This document shows positions 39,073 through 47,845 of a stretch of DNA of 64,000 bases, piece by piece. Below the pieces are notes generated by a model. That model had not been told where the DNA came from. It saw only the letters and a list, made by a program, of their open reading frames with translations, and searched no databases. Each line of letters opens with the position of its first letter. The stretch's first letter is position 1. The translations under genes were made by a program, and so were the position numbers. Origin of the DNA: Pseudarthrobacter cellobiosi (GTDB lineage: Bacteria > Actinomycetota > Actinomycetes > Actinomycetales > Micrococcaceae); assembly GCF_023913755.1 (NCBI RefSeq), contig NZ_JAMXBJ010000050.1:1-64000 (forward strand). Direction: 5' to 3'.

Positions 39073-39834
39073 GTGGCTAAACTCAGGAACTGGGTCCACC
39101 CGCTACTCCTCAGAAGAGGTAATCCACTGATACGCGTCATTAGCTACAACCTCCGCAAGCACCAGGCCAGTGGGGAACTGGTTGATCTTGCCCAGAATTT
39201 CGGCGTCGATGCCCTGTGCCTCCAGGAGTGTGACACCTCGGACCTACCGGACACGCTGGGTCCGCTGCAGCTCGCCGACTCCACCAAGGGCAACCGCCTG
39301 GGGCTGGCCATCTACTACCGGCCTGACCGCTTCACGGCCCACGGCACCAAGACTTTCGCGCTGAAGAAGTCCCTGCACGACATGGTCCTGGCGCCCGCCC
39401 ATGAGCGCCTCATCGGCACGCGCGTGCGGGACAACGAGACCGATCACGAACTGGTTATCGCCTCGTTCCACGCCGCTCCGCTAACCGCCACCAACTCGCT
39501 GCGGCGCAACCAGATCCACGCGGCCCACGCGGAACTCCTGGGTATGGGCACCGGCCTTATGACCCTGATGGTGGGTGACTTCAACTACCCCTTCTTCACG
39601 AAGAACCTCAACGAACACATGAAGAACACCGGCTACGAACTCTCGCTCAGTGACCGCAGGACCTACACACGCTACAAAGTATTCAAGGGACACTTCGACT
39701 TTGCCACGTCCCTGGGCCTGAACATCGAGAACGTGGAAACCTTGCCCCGCGGCGCCTCCGACCACCTCCCCATCCTGGTGACCGCCGAATACGGCCAGGA
39801 CTCGACGCCGTTCCAGGAGCCCCCCGCGTCCTGA
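39073..39834 (+). CDS. Endonuclease/exonuclease/phosphatase-family protein
   Basis: About 253 aa from GTG 39073, or 235 aa from CTG 39127. The EEP core is clear: VISYNLRKHQASGEL (catalytic Asn), LCLQECDTSDLPD (Glu), TLMVGDFNYPFFTKNLNE (Asp/Asn) and RGASDHLPILVTAE (Asp-His). No signal peptide. Substrate may be DNA, a phosphoinositide or another phosphodiester. The best ribosome site AGAAGAGG lies 7 nt before the CTG, and family members usually begin at that IRVISYN, so the start is uncertain. Confidence 0.85.
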   Translation: MAKLRNWVHPLLLRRGNPLIRVISYNLRKHQASGELVDLAQNFGVDALCLQECDTSDLPDTLGPLQLADSTKGNRLGLAIYYRPDRFTAHGTKTFALKKSLHDMVLAPAHERLIGTRVRDNETDHELVIASFHAAPLTATNSLRRNQIHAAHAELLGMGTGLMTLMVGDFNYPFFTKNLNEHMKNTGYELSLSDRRTYTRYKVFKGHFDFATSLGLNIENVETLPRGASDHLPILVTAEYGQDSTPFQEPPAS

Positions 39835-39856
39835 TTTCACCAATTTGGAGGCCCGA

Positions 39857-41551
39857 GTGCGGCACGACTGGATCAACAAGGCGCTACCGGGCGTTGGTGT
39901 TGCGCGTGGCTACAAACGGTCCTGGCTGAAGGCGGACCTGGTGGCCGGGGCGGCCTTGAGCGCAGCCCTGGTGCCGGCAGGGATGGCGTACGCCGAGGCC
40001 AGCGGGCTGCCTGCAGTGAACGGGCTGTATGCCTCCGTGGTGCCGATGATCTTCTACGCCCTGTTCGGGCCATCCCGGGTTGTCATTGTGGGGCCTGATT
40101 CAGCGCTGGCACCCATGATCGCGGCCGCCATTCTTCCGCTAGCCGGGCGGGATCCGGAGCAGGCGGTGGCCATGGCCGGAGTGCTGGCCATCCTGATTGG
40201 CCTCTTCCTGATCACGGGCCGGCTCTTCAAGCTGGGCTTTGTGACGGGATTGCTGTCCCGGCCCATTCGCGTTGGATACCTGAACGGCATCGCACTGGCA
40301 ATCACGGTCAGCCAACTCCCGCGGCTGCTGGGGATCGATGTCCCCGCCGATGGCGTCTTCGAACGCCTCTTATCCCTGGCCGGCGCTGTCGTAAGCGGCG
40401 CCATCAATCCCGCCGCCCTGGCTGTGGGCGCAGGCAGCCTTGCCGTCATTGTTGCCGGCCGCTTTCTTCCTTGGAAGGTGCCCGGCGTCCTGTTCGCTGT
40501 GGCCGGTTCCGTCGCCGCGGTGGCCTTAATGGGCCTGACCGGACAGCTGCCCATGGTCGGCGCCCTGCCGCAGGGCCTCCCGGCCCCGGCGCTGGGCCGC
40601 ATTGGCGTGGACGACGTCCTGGCGCTCGTGGGCCCCGCCGCAGGCATCGCGCTGATCGCTTTCGCGGATACCTCCACCTTGTCCAAGAGCCTCGCGGCGC
40701 GCCGCAGAGTGAGGGTCAACGGCAATGAGGAAATGGGGGCATTGGGCATCGCCAACCTGGCAACCGGGGTCCTGGGCGGCTTTCCGGTGTCCGGAAGTTC
40801 CTCCCGCACCCCGATTGTGCTCGACGCCGGGGCGAAGACACAGCTCAGCGGTGTGGTGGCAGCCCTGCTCGTGGTCCTTTTTATGGTCTTTGCACCGGGG
40901 GTGACGGCCTTCCTTCCCACCGCCACGCTCGCCGCCGTGGTGATCGTGGCGGCGTCTTCGCTGGTTGATGTGAGGACGCTGGTGCGCCTGGTCAGGATGA
41001 GCCGAATGGAGGCCCTCCTCCTGGTGGTCACGTTCCTCGGCGTCGCCTTTGTAGGGGTCCTGCAGGGCATTGCTGTTGCGATCGGACTGTCCCTCCTGGC
41101 CTTTGTCCAGCGCGCCTGGGATCCGTACCGCACCGAGCTGGCGAGCCTGGCGGACGTTCCGGGCTTCCACGACCTGGACCGGCATCCCGAAGGCCGCCGG
41201 GTGGAGGGCCTGGTGATTGCCCGCTTCGATGCACCGCTGTTTTTCGCCAACGGGGAAGTTTTCGCCGATCACATCCACAGCCTGGTGGACGCTGCACCCT
41301 GGCCGGTGAAGTGGGTCATTGTGGCGGCCGAGCCGATCACCGGGCTGGACACGACAGCGCTGGACGAACTTGTCCAGCTCGACGATGAACTGGCGCAGGA
41401 CGGCATCAGCTTGGTGTTCGCTGAAATGAAGGGACCGGTCAAGGACCGCCTGATCCGGTTCGGGGCGAGCGCACGGTTCACTGCTGACCATTTTTTCCCC
41501 ACGCTGAAAAATGCGGTGCACGGCTACAAAAGGGAGACGGAAGTCGAGTAG
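39857..41551 (+). CDS. SulP/SLC26-family anion transporter with STAS domain
   Basis: 564 aa. About 11 membrane segments begin with DLVAGAALSAALVPAGMAYAEASGLPAVNGLYASVVPMIFYALFGPSR, the SulP signature. The cytoplasmic STAS domain occupies roughly residues 435-555 (VIARFDAPLFFANGEVFADHIHSLV...GLDTTALDELVQLDDEL). Expected to import sulfate or another anion. GTG at 39857 is placed 6 nt after GGAGG; a TTG at 39845 is less likely. Confidence 0.92.
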   Translation: MRHDWINKALPGVGVARGYKRSWLKADLVAGAALSAALVPAGMAYAEASGLPAVNGLYASVVPMIFYALFGPSRVVIVGPDSALAPMIAAAILPLAGRDPEQAVAMAGVLAILIGLFLITGRLFKLGFVTGLLSRPIRVGYLNGIALAITVSQLPRLLGIDVPADGVFERLLSLAGAVVSGAINPAALAVGAGSLAVIVAGRFLPWKVPGVLFAVAGSVAAVALMGLTGQLPMVGALPQGLPAPALGRIGVDDVLALVGPAAGIALIAFADTSTLSKSLAARRRVRVNGNEEMGALGIANLATGVLGGFPVSGSSSRTPIVLDAGAKTQLSGVVAALLVVLFMVFAPGVTAFLPTATLAAVVIVAASSLVDVRTLVRLVRMSRMEALLLVVTFLGVAFVGVLQGIAVAIGLSLLAFVQRAWDPYRTELASLADVPGFHDLDRHPEGRRVEGLVIARFDAPLFFANGEVFADHIHSLVDAAPWPVKWVIVAAEPITGLDTTALDELVQLDDELAQDGISLVFAEMKGPVKDRLIRFGASARFTADHFFPTLKNAVHGYKRETEVE

Positions 41552-41579
41552 CGGGCCAATCCACGACCGGTGTTGTCAT

Positions 41580-41894
41580 TTGCCCGGCGCTCCGCGGCTT
41601 GACCACCCGCAGGGCCAGGGCGAGGCGCAGCGCCTTTCTGGCGTGAATCGCGGTGCCATCCGGTCATGGCTGTCACGGCACACACCTCGTCCAAAATGAT
41701 TCTCTTAGCAGCCCGATCCGAACGGGCATCCCGAGTGGCGATGGTCTTCGTGACAGCCCTACGTTCACTCGTTGAAAGCTCCATGGCTCAGCGTGCCAGG
41801 ACGGCAACCAGCGGCCCCACAGACGCACTGCTACGCGGGCATTACCAAATGATTCTTCGTATGCAGCTACGCGGGCAGCTTTGATGAGTCATCG
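41580..41894 (-). mobile_element. 5' fragment of an rve-type insertion sequence
   Basis: On the minus strand, 41784 downward reads MELSTSERRAVTKTIATRDARS...DEVCA, close to the start of the intact transposase at 47956 (MELSMSERRAVTKVIATRYARA). A frameshift follows TGWHRD, after which the other frame gives HARKALRLALALRVVKPRSA; homology ends near 41580. The leader 41785-41894 retains repeats like those of the intact copy (GAATCATTTGGTAATGCCCGCG and the GACTCATC tip). So this is the left end plus about 65 codons of a related element that has lost the rest. Confidence 0.75.
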
Positions 41895-41912
41895 CGGGGG
41901 CTGGCGCGAGCA

Positions 41913-42569
41913 GTGAGCGTCGGGCAATATTGGGATGTGACCCAGCCGCCCGACGGAACCCTTGAGTTCGATCTTGGTCGGACCGCGCTCGTCCTCCTGG
42001 ACTATCAGAACTACAACGTCCACCCCGACGGGTACTGGGCGTCGGTCGATCCCGGTTTGGTCGAGCGTGTCGCGCCCGCGTTGAGGCGCACGGCCGAGGC
42101 TCTTGCAGCCGCGCGGAAAGCGGGGGTCCGCGTCGTTCACGTCCAGAACGCTTGGCGTGAAGGCCACCCCGACATCAACCCACACGCGCCCTGGCAAGCG
42201 GACGCTAAGGCGGCCGGGCGATCAACCGAGGGCAGTTGGGGGATCGAGTTCTTCCAGCCGCTTATGCCCGCCTCCAGCGAACTGATCGTCCGCAAGCGCG
42301 CGGTGAGCGGGTTCGCCGGGACGGACCTCGACCGGTTGCTGCGGCTACACGACGTCTCGACAGTTGTGATCGCCGGCATCATCACGAATTTCGCCGCCGA
42401 GGGGACGGCCCGAGACGCCTCGGACCGGGGCTACCGCGTCGTGGTGCTGGGGGACTGCTGCGAGAGCATCACCGACGAGATGCATGCCTTCGCGCTCACA
42501 CAGATTCTGCCCACAATCGGTGAGGTTGTCGGGCTCAAGGAATTCGCCCACGCAGTCTCTCGCTCATGA
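41913..42569 (+). CDS. Isochorismatase-family hydrolase lacking the usual nucleophilic Cys
   Basis: 218 aa. Catalytic Asp in ALVLLDYQNYNVHPD and Lys in ELIVRKRAVSGFAGTDLD are present, but the segment that normally holds the Cys reads GIITNFAAEGTARDASDRGY, with Ala in place of Cys. EntB/PhzD-type isochorismatases also lack that Cys, so a vinyl-ether hydrolase or another non-amidase activity is possible. GTG start at 41913 sits beside the IS fragment end. Two further cysteines (GDCCES) lie outside the active site. Confidence 0.8.
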   Translation: MSVGQYWDVTQPPDGTLEFDLGRTALVLLDYQNYNVHPDGYWASVDPGLVERVAPALRRTAEALAAARKAGVRVVHVQNAWREGHPDINPHAPWQADAKAAGRSTEGSWGIEFFQPLMPASSELIVRKRAVSGFAGTDLDRLLRLHDVSTVVIAGIITNFAAEGTARDASDRGYRVVVLGDCCESITDEMHAFALTQILPTIGEVVGLKEFAHAVSRS

Positions 42570-42578
42570 CGCCTGCGT

Positions 42579-42600
42579 AGAGAGAGAGAGAGAGAGAGAG
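42579..42600. repeat. (AG)11 dinucleotide tract
   Basis: Eleven uninterrupted AG units, 10 bp after the isochorismatase-like stop. Such microsatellites are rare in high-GC bacteria. Confidence 0.95.
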
Positions 42601-42675
42601 TTGCGCGTCAACGCCCTTCCATTTCACGCGAACTTCCAATCGCGGTAAGGGTAAGCCGCTCCAACTTGGTTCATT

Positions 42676-42951
42676 TTGATTACGGCCACTGAGGATGATA
42701 TTGCTGCATTTAAGGCTGCAGGAGCTCCTGTTTACGCAATGCTCGAGGCGGACCCGGAAACGAAAACCCGTACAGACAAGTCCAAGGATCTGGCAACTGG
42801 CGAACCTGCTGACGCCGCCCTTAAGCTATGCATCTGTCCGCCGCGCCCTATGCCTGGCGGACTAAGCTATGAAGAGTTTGGGTCGGGTCAGACCGATTTC
42901 AAGCTCGGAGTCGGCTTGTCAGGCAGCCAGGCGTGGTGCCGGCGCCGTTAA
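42676..42951 (+). pseudogene. Possible fragment of a TRAP-type solute-binding protein C-terminus
   Basis: Up to 91 codons from TTG with no ribosome site. The first 50 codons (TATEDDIAAFKAAGAPVYAMLEADPETK, then DKSKDLATGEPADAAL) recall the C-terminal helix region of DctP-type solute receptors, after which the sequence loses protein character. No start, partner DctQM genes or upstream part is present. I read it as a remnant left by IS activity; identification is tentative. Confidence 0.3.
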
Positions 42952-43020
42952 GGGAGTGTAAGGGTGCCGTCGCGGAGCATGGCCCAGGGGACGTTGAGGC
43001 GGCGGCTTCGCCTTCGGTAG
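42948..43020 (-). pseudogene. Possible transposase C-terminus remnant
   Basis: Minus-strand sequence ending in TAA (42948-42950) reads RRLNVPWAMLRDGTLTLP, similar to the AMLRDG ending of IS110-type transposases. Only about 23 codons can be followed. Low confidence. Confidence 0.25.
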
Positions 43021-43131
43021 CGTGACCGTTGTGGACAAAACCCGTTGGAGGATCTCCGCGAATGCTGCCGGCCGCCCCAGCTGCCATGGAAAGGACCTCG
43101 AGTAGGTCAGGTCCGGAGCGCGATCGGGGTC

Positions 43132-43545
43132 TTAGCTATTCCCCTTGGTCATACGGTTGATCTGCGCATCAATCCCACCGGCGTCGCGCACAATTTCCGT
43201 ATAGATCCGTCCCGAGCGGAATCTGCCGTCTTTGACCTGAAAGATGTTGACCCCCACGAACTCCAGGAGCGTGCCGTCCCGGCGTGTTCCACGCATGCTC
43301 CACTCCATCCAAACATCATCGCCGTCCGCCACAGTCCGGGATATGTTGGCAGTGAGATCAGGCAGGTCGCTAAGAAGCATGCTGAAATTTCGACGGACGG
43401 AGTCCTGCCCCTGCACGGATTCCCCGCGGCGTGCCGGCGCTTCGTCGACATACGCCGCGTCAAAGCAATCCACGGCCGCTTCCAGGTCACGCGCCGACAG
43501 GGATGCAATCCACCGCTGCGCCACCGCCTCCGGATCGCTACTCAT
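43132..43545 (-). CDS. SnoaL-like/NTF2-fold protein
   Basis: 137 aa. EAVAQRWIASLSARDLEAAVDCFDAAYVDEAPARRG and GDDVWMEWSMRGTRRDGTLLEFVGVNIFQVKDGRFRSGRIYTE follow the NTF2/SnoaL pattern of a helix then a curved sheet. Such proteins act as polyketide cyclases, dehydratases or stress-related ligand binders; the context does not decide. ATG at 43543-43545; an in-frame ORF extension to 43587 adds no family sequence. Confidence 0.75.
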   Translation of the reverse strand: MSSDPEAVAQRWIASLSARDLEAAVDCFDAAYVDEAPARRGESVQGQDSVRRNFSMLLSDLPDLTANISRTVADGDDVWMEWSMRGTRRDGTLLEFVGVNIFQVKDGRFRSGRIYTEIVRDAGGIDAQINRMTKGNS

Positions 43546-43822
43546 ACACCCAATCGTGTGGGTTAACAGACAAGTTGGCAACATCACGCGCGGCCTTTTT
43601 CACGGGGCCGAGCCGTCTGAACATCGGGAACCTGGCCGAAAGAGGCAACACCGCTCCCGCAGAGTCATAAAGGCGAGGTGCGCGCGAAGCCGGTACAGCG
43701 CGAATGCGGTTGCATCCCGGGCGGTGAACGTGGCGGAAGTCCCGGCCGACCCGGACCTCTCTGGCAAACACCCGGCCCTGCCACCCCGCAGCTGACGGAA
43801 GGGTCCGGCGATCGGCGGAGGC

Positions 43823-44113
43823 TCAGTCCTTGAGACTGCTGGTAGTGACTTCGAATTCCTCCACTTCAAGGATCTGCGTTTTTTGCGCTTCGCTGGTCTC
43901 TGTCCGGATTTTGTTTGCCGCCTCTCGGCTCGCAGCCAGAGCTTCCTCGGTATCCCACAGCGTAATGGAGAGGGCCTTGTCAGTTTCCTTCCCGTTCAAG
44001 TAATAGATCCCCCGGCATCCGGGGATTTCAAGCACCCTCTTGACGATGTCTTCCGTGGGTGCGTCTGCGGTGGTCTCCGGGCCGGTTTTATAGGTGCTGA
44101 CTCTAGCGAACAT
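43823..44113 (-). CDS. Small dimeric alpha/beta-barrel (ABM-like) protein
   Basis: 96 aa. FARVSTYKTGPETTADAPTEDIVKRVLEIPGCRGIYYLNGKETDKALSITLWDTEEALAASREAANKIRTE has the beta-alpha-beta pattern of the antibiotic-biosynthesis-monooxygenase/EthD-like fold, ending SSLKD. Role unknown. It lies in the IS-rich segment beside the frameshifted relative at 44503-44819. The 277 bp before the next gene (43546-43822) shows no convincing coding sequence. Confidence 0.65.
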   Translation of the reverse strand: MFARVSTYKTGPETTADAPTEDIVKRVLEIPGCRGIYYLNGKETDKALSITLWDTEEALAASREAANKIRTETSEAQKTQILEVEEFEVTTSSLKD

Positions 44114-44502
44114 CGATTTCCTCCAATAATCCCTGGCTGGAACCCGCTTGCCGGTTCATTCTGCAACATATGGAGGGGACCTGTGTGGCCGGAACACATG
44201 CTGCCGCGCGACAAGCTCTACCGGATGGTAGCTTCCTCCCACCAGTAAGGACCCGACGGCGCATAAGCACAAGGTCACGCCGGATGAGACCCAATTGCTG
44301 TGTTCATCTCCTCGCGGCACCGTCCGGATGCACGGGCAATGACGCACGAGCGTCTTCCATAAATCAACAGTGACTGAGCGTGGTTAGAGTGGCGCCGTCA
44401 GCCGCATTCCGTCAAATCAACAAGCCAGCACTGACCGTTGTTCGGATCAGCCCGCAGACACCGGAGCTCGAGCCAGGAGCGGGCCACACCTGGCCGCAGT
44501 CG
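44114..44502. other. Non-coding gap
   Basis: 389 bp with no credible ORF, RNA or repeat on either strand. It separates the ABM-like gene from the decayed gene at 44503-44819 and may be eroded accessory sequence. Confidence 0.5.
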
Positions 44503-44819
44503 TTAGGAATCCAGCCCCATGTCTGTCAGTTCTTGCCCCAGAACCACTTCCAGTGTGCAGATCTGCCTGTCATCCAGATGTTCTTTCATCCGCGCGATCA
44601 TGGCCGAGAAATCCGCCCGTGCTTTTGAACTGGTCGATCGGCCTCCCGGCTCTCCCACACAGCGTAACTGAGATAGCTCCGAGGCTGACTGAGATCCCAA
44701 AGTAGCCTGCACCGAAACAGCCGGGTCAGGAAGTCCATCAGGCGTACCTTCAGAAGCAGAGATACAACCAAACCGATCGCCCAAGATGAATGGCTACGCG
44801 GGGGGAGTTTGCAATTCAC
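44503..44819 (-). pseudogene. Frameshifted ABM-like gene
   Basis: One frame gives SYLSYAVWESREAD (to about 44640), then goes off; from there another frame gives ARADFSAMIARMKEHLDDRQICTLEVVLGQELTDMGLDS. Joined, they read as one alpha/beta-barrel protein with a VWES strand and a terminal helix. The break near 44640 and lack of a ribosome site make a pseudogene more likely than two ORFs. The 5' end is uncertain. Confidence 0.45.
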
Positions 44820-44941
44820 CGTCGTCCCCGTACTAAACCTGTTCCCAAGATGGGTTGCTGGAGTGAAACGTCACGACCAGCCCTATTTATCGGGATCAGC
44901 TGAACCGCCATTTCGAACTGTGAGAACACCGCCATTCTGAA

Positions 44942-45175
44942 CTAACAGTCACAGGTGTGACCCTCAGGGCTTATTGGCAGGATTTTCGCGACGTTATTTG
45001 GCACGAGGGGGCCGAGGATTAGGGCCTCCTTGCGGACTCGGCTCGCAGAGTCTACGGCCAGCTGATTGACGTTACGGATGCCGACGCTGAAGCTGTCGTG
45101 GGTGATGACCACCTCACCATTTGTCGGTCTTATCTCGGCGGGCGTGGTCGCCTGCCGCGTGCCGTCCGCCCGCCT
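44942..45175 (-). pseudogene. Truncated 3' end of an unidentified gene, cut at the IS end
   Basis: An open minus-strand frame runs from the IS terminal repeat (45176) to TAG at 44942-44944. It includes GEVVITHDSFSVGIRNVNQL and RVRKEALILGPLVPNNVAKI, which have protein-like composition, and ends ...EGHTCDC. There is no start codon of its own: it seems to be the tail of a gene interrupted by the element at 45176-46165. I cannot name the family. Confidence 0.4.
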
Positions 45176-46165
45176 GTTGCCTCATTGCAATACCTCCGGG
45201 AAGGGTGATTCGTTGCCTCATCTGAAAACCTCCGCCTGAGGGCTTCGTTGCCTCATTGAAAAACCTCCGGGTTTTCAGTTGTTCCAGGCCCTGTTGACGG
45301 GCTTGACGGCGGCGGGTTGTTTTGCCCGGGAGAGTGTTTCCAGCTGACCGGTCAGCGCCAGGATCTGGCGTGAGAGTGCGGCGGGCTTGAGCTGTTTGAA
45401 TGCGGCGTTCATCCGGATGATCGGGCGTTTACGCATGGTCCCGTGGCGGGTCGCCCGCTGGTTTTCTTCCGCACGGACCGGTTCACCGTCCATCCGGTGG
45501 AAATGTCGGTAACTGTCAGGGTGAAGCAGAATTCCCCGAAGCTGTTGCCGCCCTCGTGGCCGACCAGATCGATCTCCACGAACCCCGGGACGGCGTCGTC
45601 CCACTCGGCCCAGGTCCGGACCGGGATCTGGGATCTCAAGAGCGTGCCGGGCTTGGTGTGGGACCGGCCGCGCGGGAACAGTTTCCCCCGTTCGCCGGCG
45701 AGTTTACGGTCGATGGTCGCCGCGCTCATGCGCACCAGCAGAGCAGCCTGCGCATCGGTGATCTGAAGTTCCTTGTCCCGGCGCAGCAGCGGCACCAGGA
45801 CCGGCAGCATCGGGGCAAGGATCCTGCCGGCAGGGGCGCGCAGCACCGCCCAGCACGTGATCAACGGTGGCAGCAGGTCAGGGCCGTAGACCGGCGTCCT
45901 GCCCGGCCGAGGCCTGACGACTTTCAGGACAAGGGCCTGACGCAGGGCCGCCCGGGCGTAGTCGCGGTGCCAACCGGTCAGCTCGACCAGCTCGGTCAGG
46001 ATCCGGGTCTTCCCTGCACGATCCGCGCTCTTGTAAGCGAGGGCTTTCTTCTTTGTCACAGCCTGCCGCTGGACCATCGTGAGCTCCATGAAAACGGGCA
46101 TGACCTGCATCCGCTGCCACCAGGTTGAGCCACGCCGCTACGCGGAGGTTTTCTATGAGTCAACG
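45176..46165 (-). mobile_element. Internally deleted copy of the rve-type IS
   Basis: Right end (46142-46165) reads inward CGTTGACTCAT then GAAAACCTCCGC. The left end has three copies of a related unit beginning GTTGC-CTCAT and ending CCTCCG at 45176-45200, 45211-45236 and 45246-45270. The CGTTGACTCAT tip matches the left end of the intact IS at 47846, so the two are relatives. About 350-400 bp of the transposase gene is missing inside. Confidence 0.75.
45275..46089 (-). pseudogene. rve-type transposase, internally deleted
   Basis: Starts MELTMVQRQAVTKKKALAYK and follows the intact 47956 protein (TGWHRDYARAALRQALVLK, RSHTKPGTLL, RTWAEWDDAVPGFVEIDLVGHEGGNS) to about residue 215, then the frame changes into the C-terminal tail RMNAAFKQLKPAALSRQILALTGQLETLSRAKQ ending at 45275. 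The region holding the second catalytic Asp and the Glu is gone, so it cannot catalyse transposition. Confidence 0.8.
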
Positions 46166-46172
46166 CGGCCCG

Positions 46173-46208
46173 TTGACAATTGCACAGGCCTGACTATAGT
46201 TCTGTGCA
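46173..46208 (+). promoter_or_regulatory. Sigma-70 promoter with overlapping operator for the FAD oxidoreductase
   Basis: TTGACA (46173-46178), 16-bp spacer, TATAGT (46195-46200) make a near-consensus housekeeping promoter 7 bp beyond the IS end. A 7-bp inverted repeat TGCACAG (46181-46187) and CTGTGCA (46202-46208) brackets the -10 element, which is a natural repressor site. The regulator is unknown. Confidence 0.6.
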
Positions 46209-46265
46209 TTAACAGGGGTCGCGCGTCACGATTCCCTTGCCGCGATAGCGGAAGCCAGGTTAGTC

Positions 46266-47672
46266 ATGACAGACGTAGCAAGCACCGGCTCGGACCATCT
46301 TCAACCCCCGTCGGCGGGTGCGGTCATCAGGCCCGATGATCCTCTTTTTGACGAGGCACGCAAGGTGTGGAACGCCGACATCGATCGAAGACCGGCCGTG
46401 ATCGTCCGATGTTCCACCCCAGGCGAGGTTGTCACAGCTTTGGGGTGGGCCAGGGCTGAGGGTCTGGAAATCGCAGTCCGCGGCGGCGCCCATAGTGTTT
46501 CCGGTGCTTCGAGCGTGGACGGCGGGATGGTCATCGATCTCAGCCCGATGCGCGGCGTGCGCGTGGACCCGGCCGCCCGGCGCGTTCGTGTCGGCGGCGG
46601 TGCGTTGCACTCCGACCTCGATGCAGCCTGCCAGGAACACGGCCTTGCCGTACCCGTTGGACTGGTCTCGCATACGGGAGTGGGGGGTCTCACCCTCGGC
46701 GGGGGCATGGGATGGCTGACCCGGCGCGCAGGACTGACAATCGACAGTCTGGTCTCGGCCGAAGTGGTGCTCGCCGACTGGCGCATCGTGCAGGCCTCAG
46801 CGAACGAGCACCCCGACCTTTTCTGGGCGCTCCGCGGCGGAGGAGGGAATTTCGGGGTCGTCACCGAATTCGAGTTCAAACTCCACGAAGCCGGCCCGAC
46901 CGTGGACTTCGGGCTCTTTTTCTGGCCTTCTGAGCAGGGTCCGGAGGTGCTTCGCTTGGCCAGGGATCTCGTCTCCATCCTTCCCCGGGACCTGAACGTC
47001 GTGCTCGGCGAGCTCAACGCGCCACCAGCCCCCTTCGTGCCCGAGCAGTACAGGTTCCGGCCCGGGTACGCGCTGCTCCTGACCGGTTTCGGGCCGACCA
47101 GTCAACATGCCGCTGTGGTCGAACGGATCCGCGGCGCCATCCCGCCGCTGTTCGAGACGATCGGCCCGATGCCCTACGTCAAGCTCCAGCAACTGCTCGA
47201 CGAGTCCACTGCATGGGGCCGGTTCCACTACGAAAAGACCACCTACCTGACCGAGCTCACCGACAACGCCATCCAGATCATCACCGACCACGCGGCACGC
47301 AGAACCTCTCCGCTGACCAAGATCCTGATCTACCTGCTCGATGAGGCATACACGGAAACCGGAGAACATGACACCGCCTTCGGCGGAGAACGCACACCCC
47401 GATACTCGGTCTTCATCCTCGCCGCCGCACCCGATAAGCAGTCACTCACCGCCGACCATGCCTGGGCCCGGGCGTTCTGGGACGCACTGCAACCGGCCGC
47501 ACAAGGCGCCGGCGGCTACCTCAACGTCACGAACGACTACGACGCCACCAGTCTCCGCGCCAGCTACGGAGCCGACAAACTCGCCCGCCTGGCCCGGATC
47601 AAAACCGAATGCGACCCCGAGAACGTCTTCCGCCACAACATCAACATCAAACCAGCCGCCCCTGCCGGATAA
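46266..47672 (+). CDS. BBE-type FAD-dependent oxidoreductase
   Basis: 468 aa. PCMH-type FAD-binding domain with RGGAHSVSGASSVDGGMVIDLS, where the His is the usual 8-alpha-FAD attachment site, then GVGGLTLGGGMGWLTRRAGLTIDSLVSAEVVLADW. The second, Cys attachment site of bicovalent enzymes is absent (VSHTGVGG). The C-terminal BBE segment YLNVTNDYDATSLRASYGADKLARLARIKTECDPENVFRHNINI is complete. Oxidises an alcohol, sugar or secondary metabolite of unknown identity. No signal peptide. It stands alone between two inverted IS copies. Confidence 0.9.
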   Translation: MTDVASTGSDHLQPPSAGAVIRPDDPLFDEARKVWNADIDRRPAVIVRCSTPGEVVTALGWARAEGLEIAVRGGAHSVSGASSVDGGMVIDLSPMRGVRVDPAARRVRVGGGALHSDLDAACQEHGLAVPVGLVSHTGVGGLTLGGGMGWLTRRAGLTIDSLVSAEVVLADWRIVQASANEHPDLFWALRGGGGNFGVVTEFEFKLHEAGPTVDFGLFFWPSEQGPEVLRLARDLVSILPRDLNVVLGELNAPPAPFVPEQYRFRPGYALLLTGFGPTSQHAAVVERIRGAIPPLFETIGPMPYVKLQQLLDESTAWGRFHYEKTTYLTELTDNAIQIITDHAARRTSPLTKILIYLLDEAYTETGEHDTAFGGERTPRYSVFILAAAPDKQSLTADHAWARAFWDALQPAAQGAGGYLNVTNDYDATSLRASYGADKLARLARIKTECDPENVFRHNINIKPAAPAG

Positions 47673-47845
47673 AATCCCCCGACAGATCACAACAGATCCG
47701 GTACACACTTCATTCCTCTTGGACCGGGCCTTCGTCTACGTCACAAGTTCCAGCGAGCGTCGCCACGCAATTCCCCCAAGTTTGGACCCCGCTCTGCCGC
47801 GTCCAATTCATAGTGCGGCGCCCAACGGTCAGCGTCGAGACCCCG

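Noticed and set aside
43244..43795. 183-codon plus-strand ORF
   Set aside because: Antisense to the SnoaL-like gene with Arg/Ser-rich composition typical of shadow frames.
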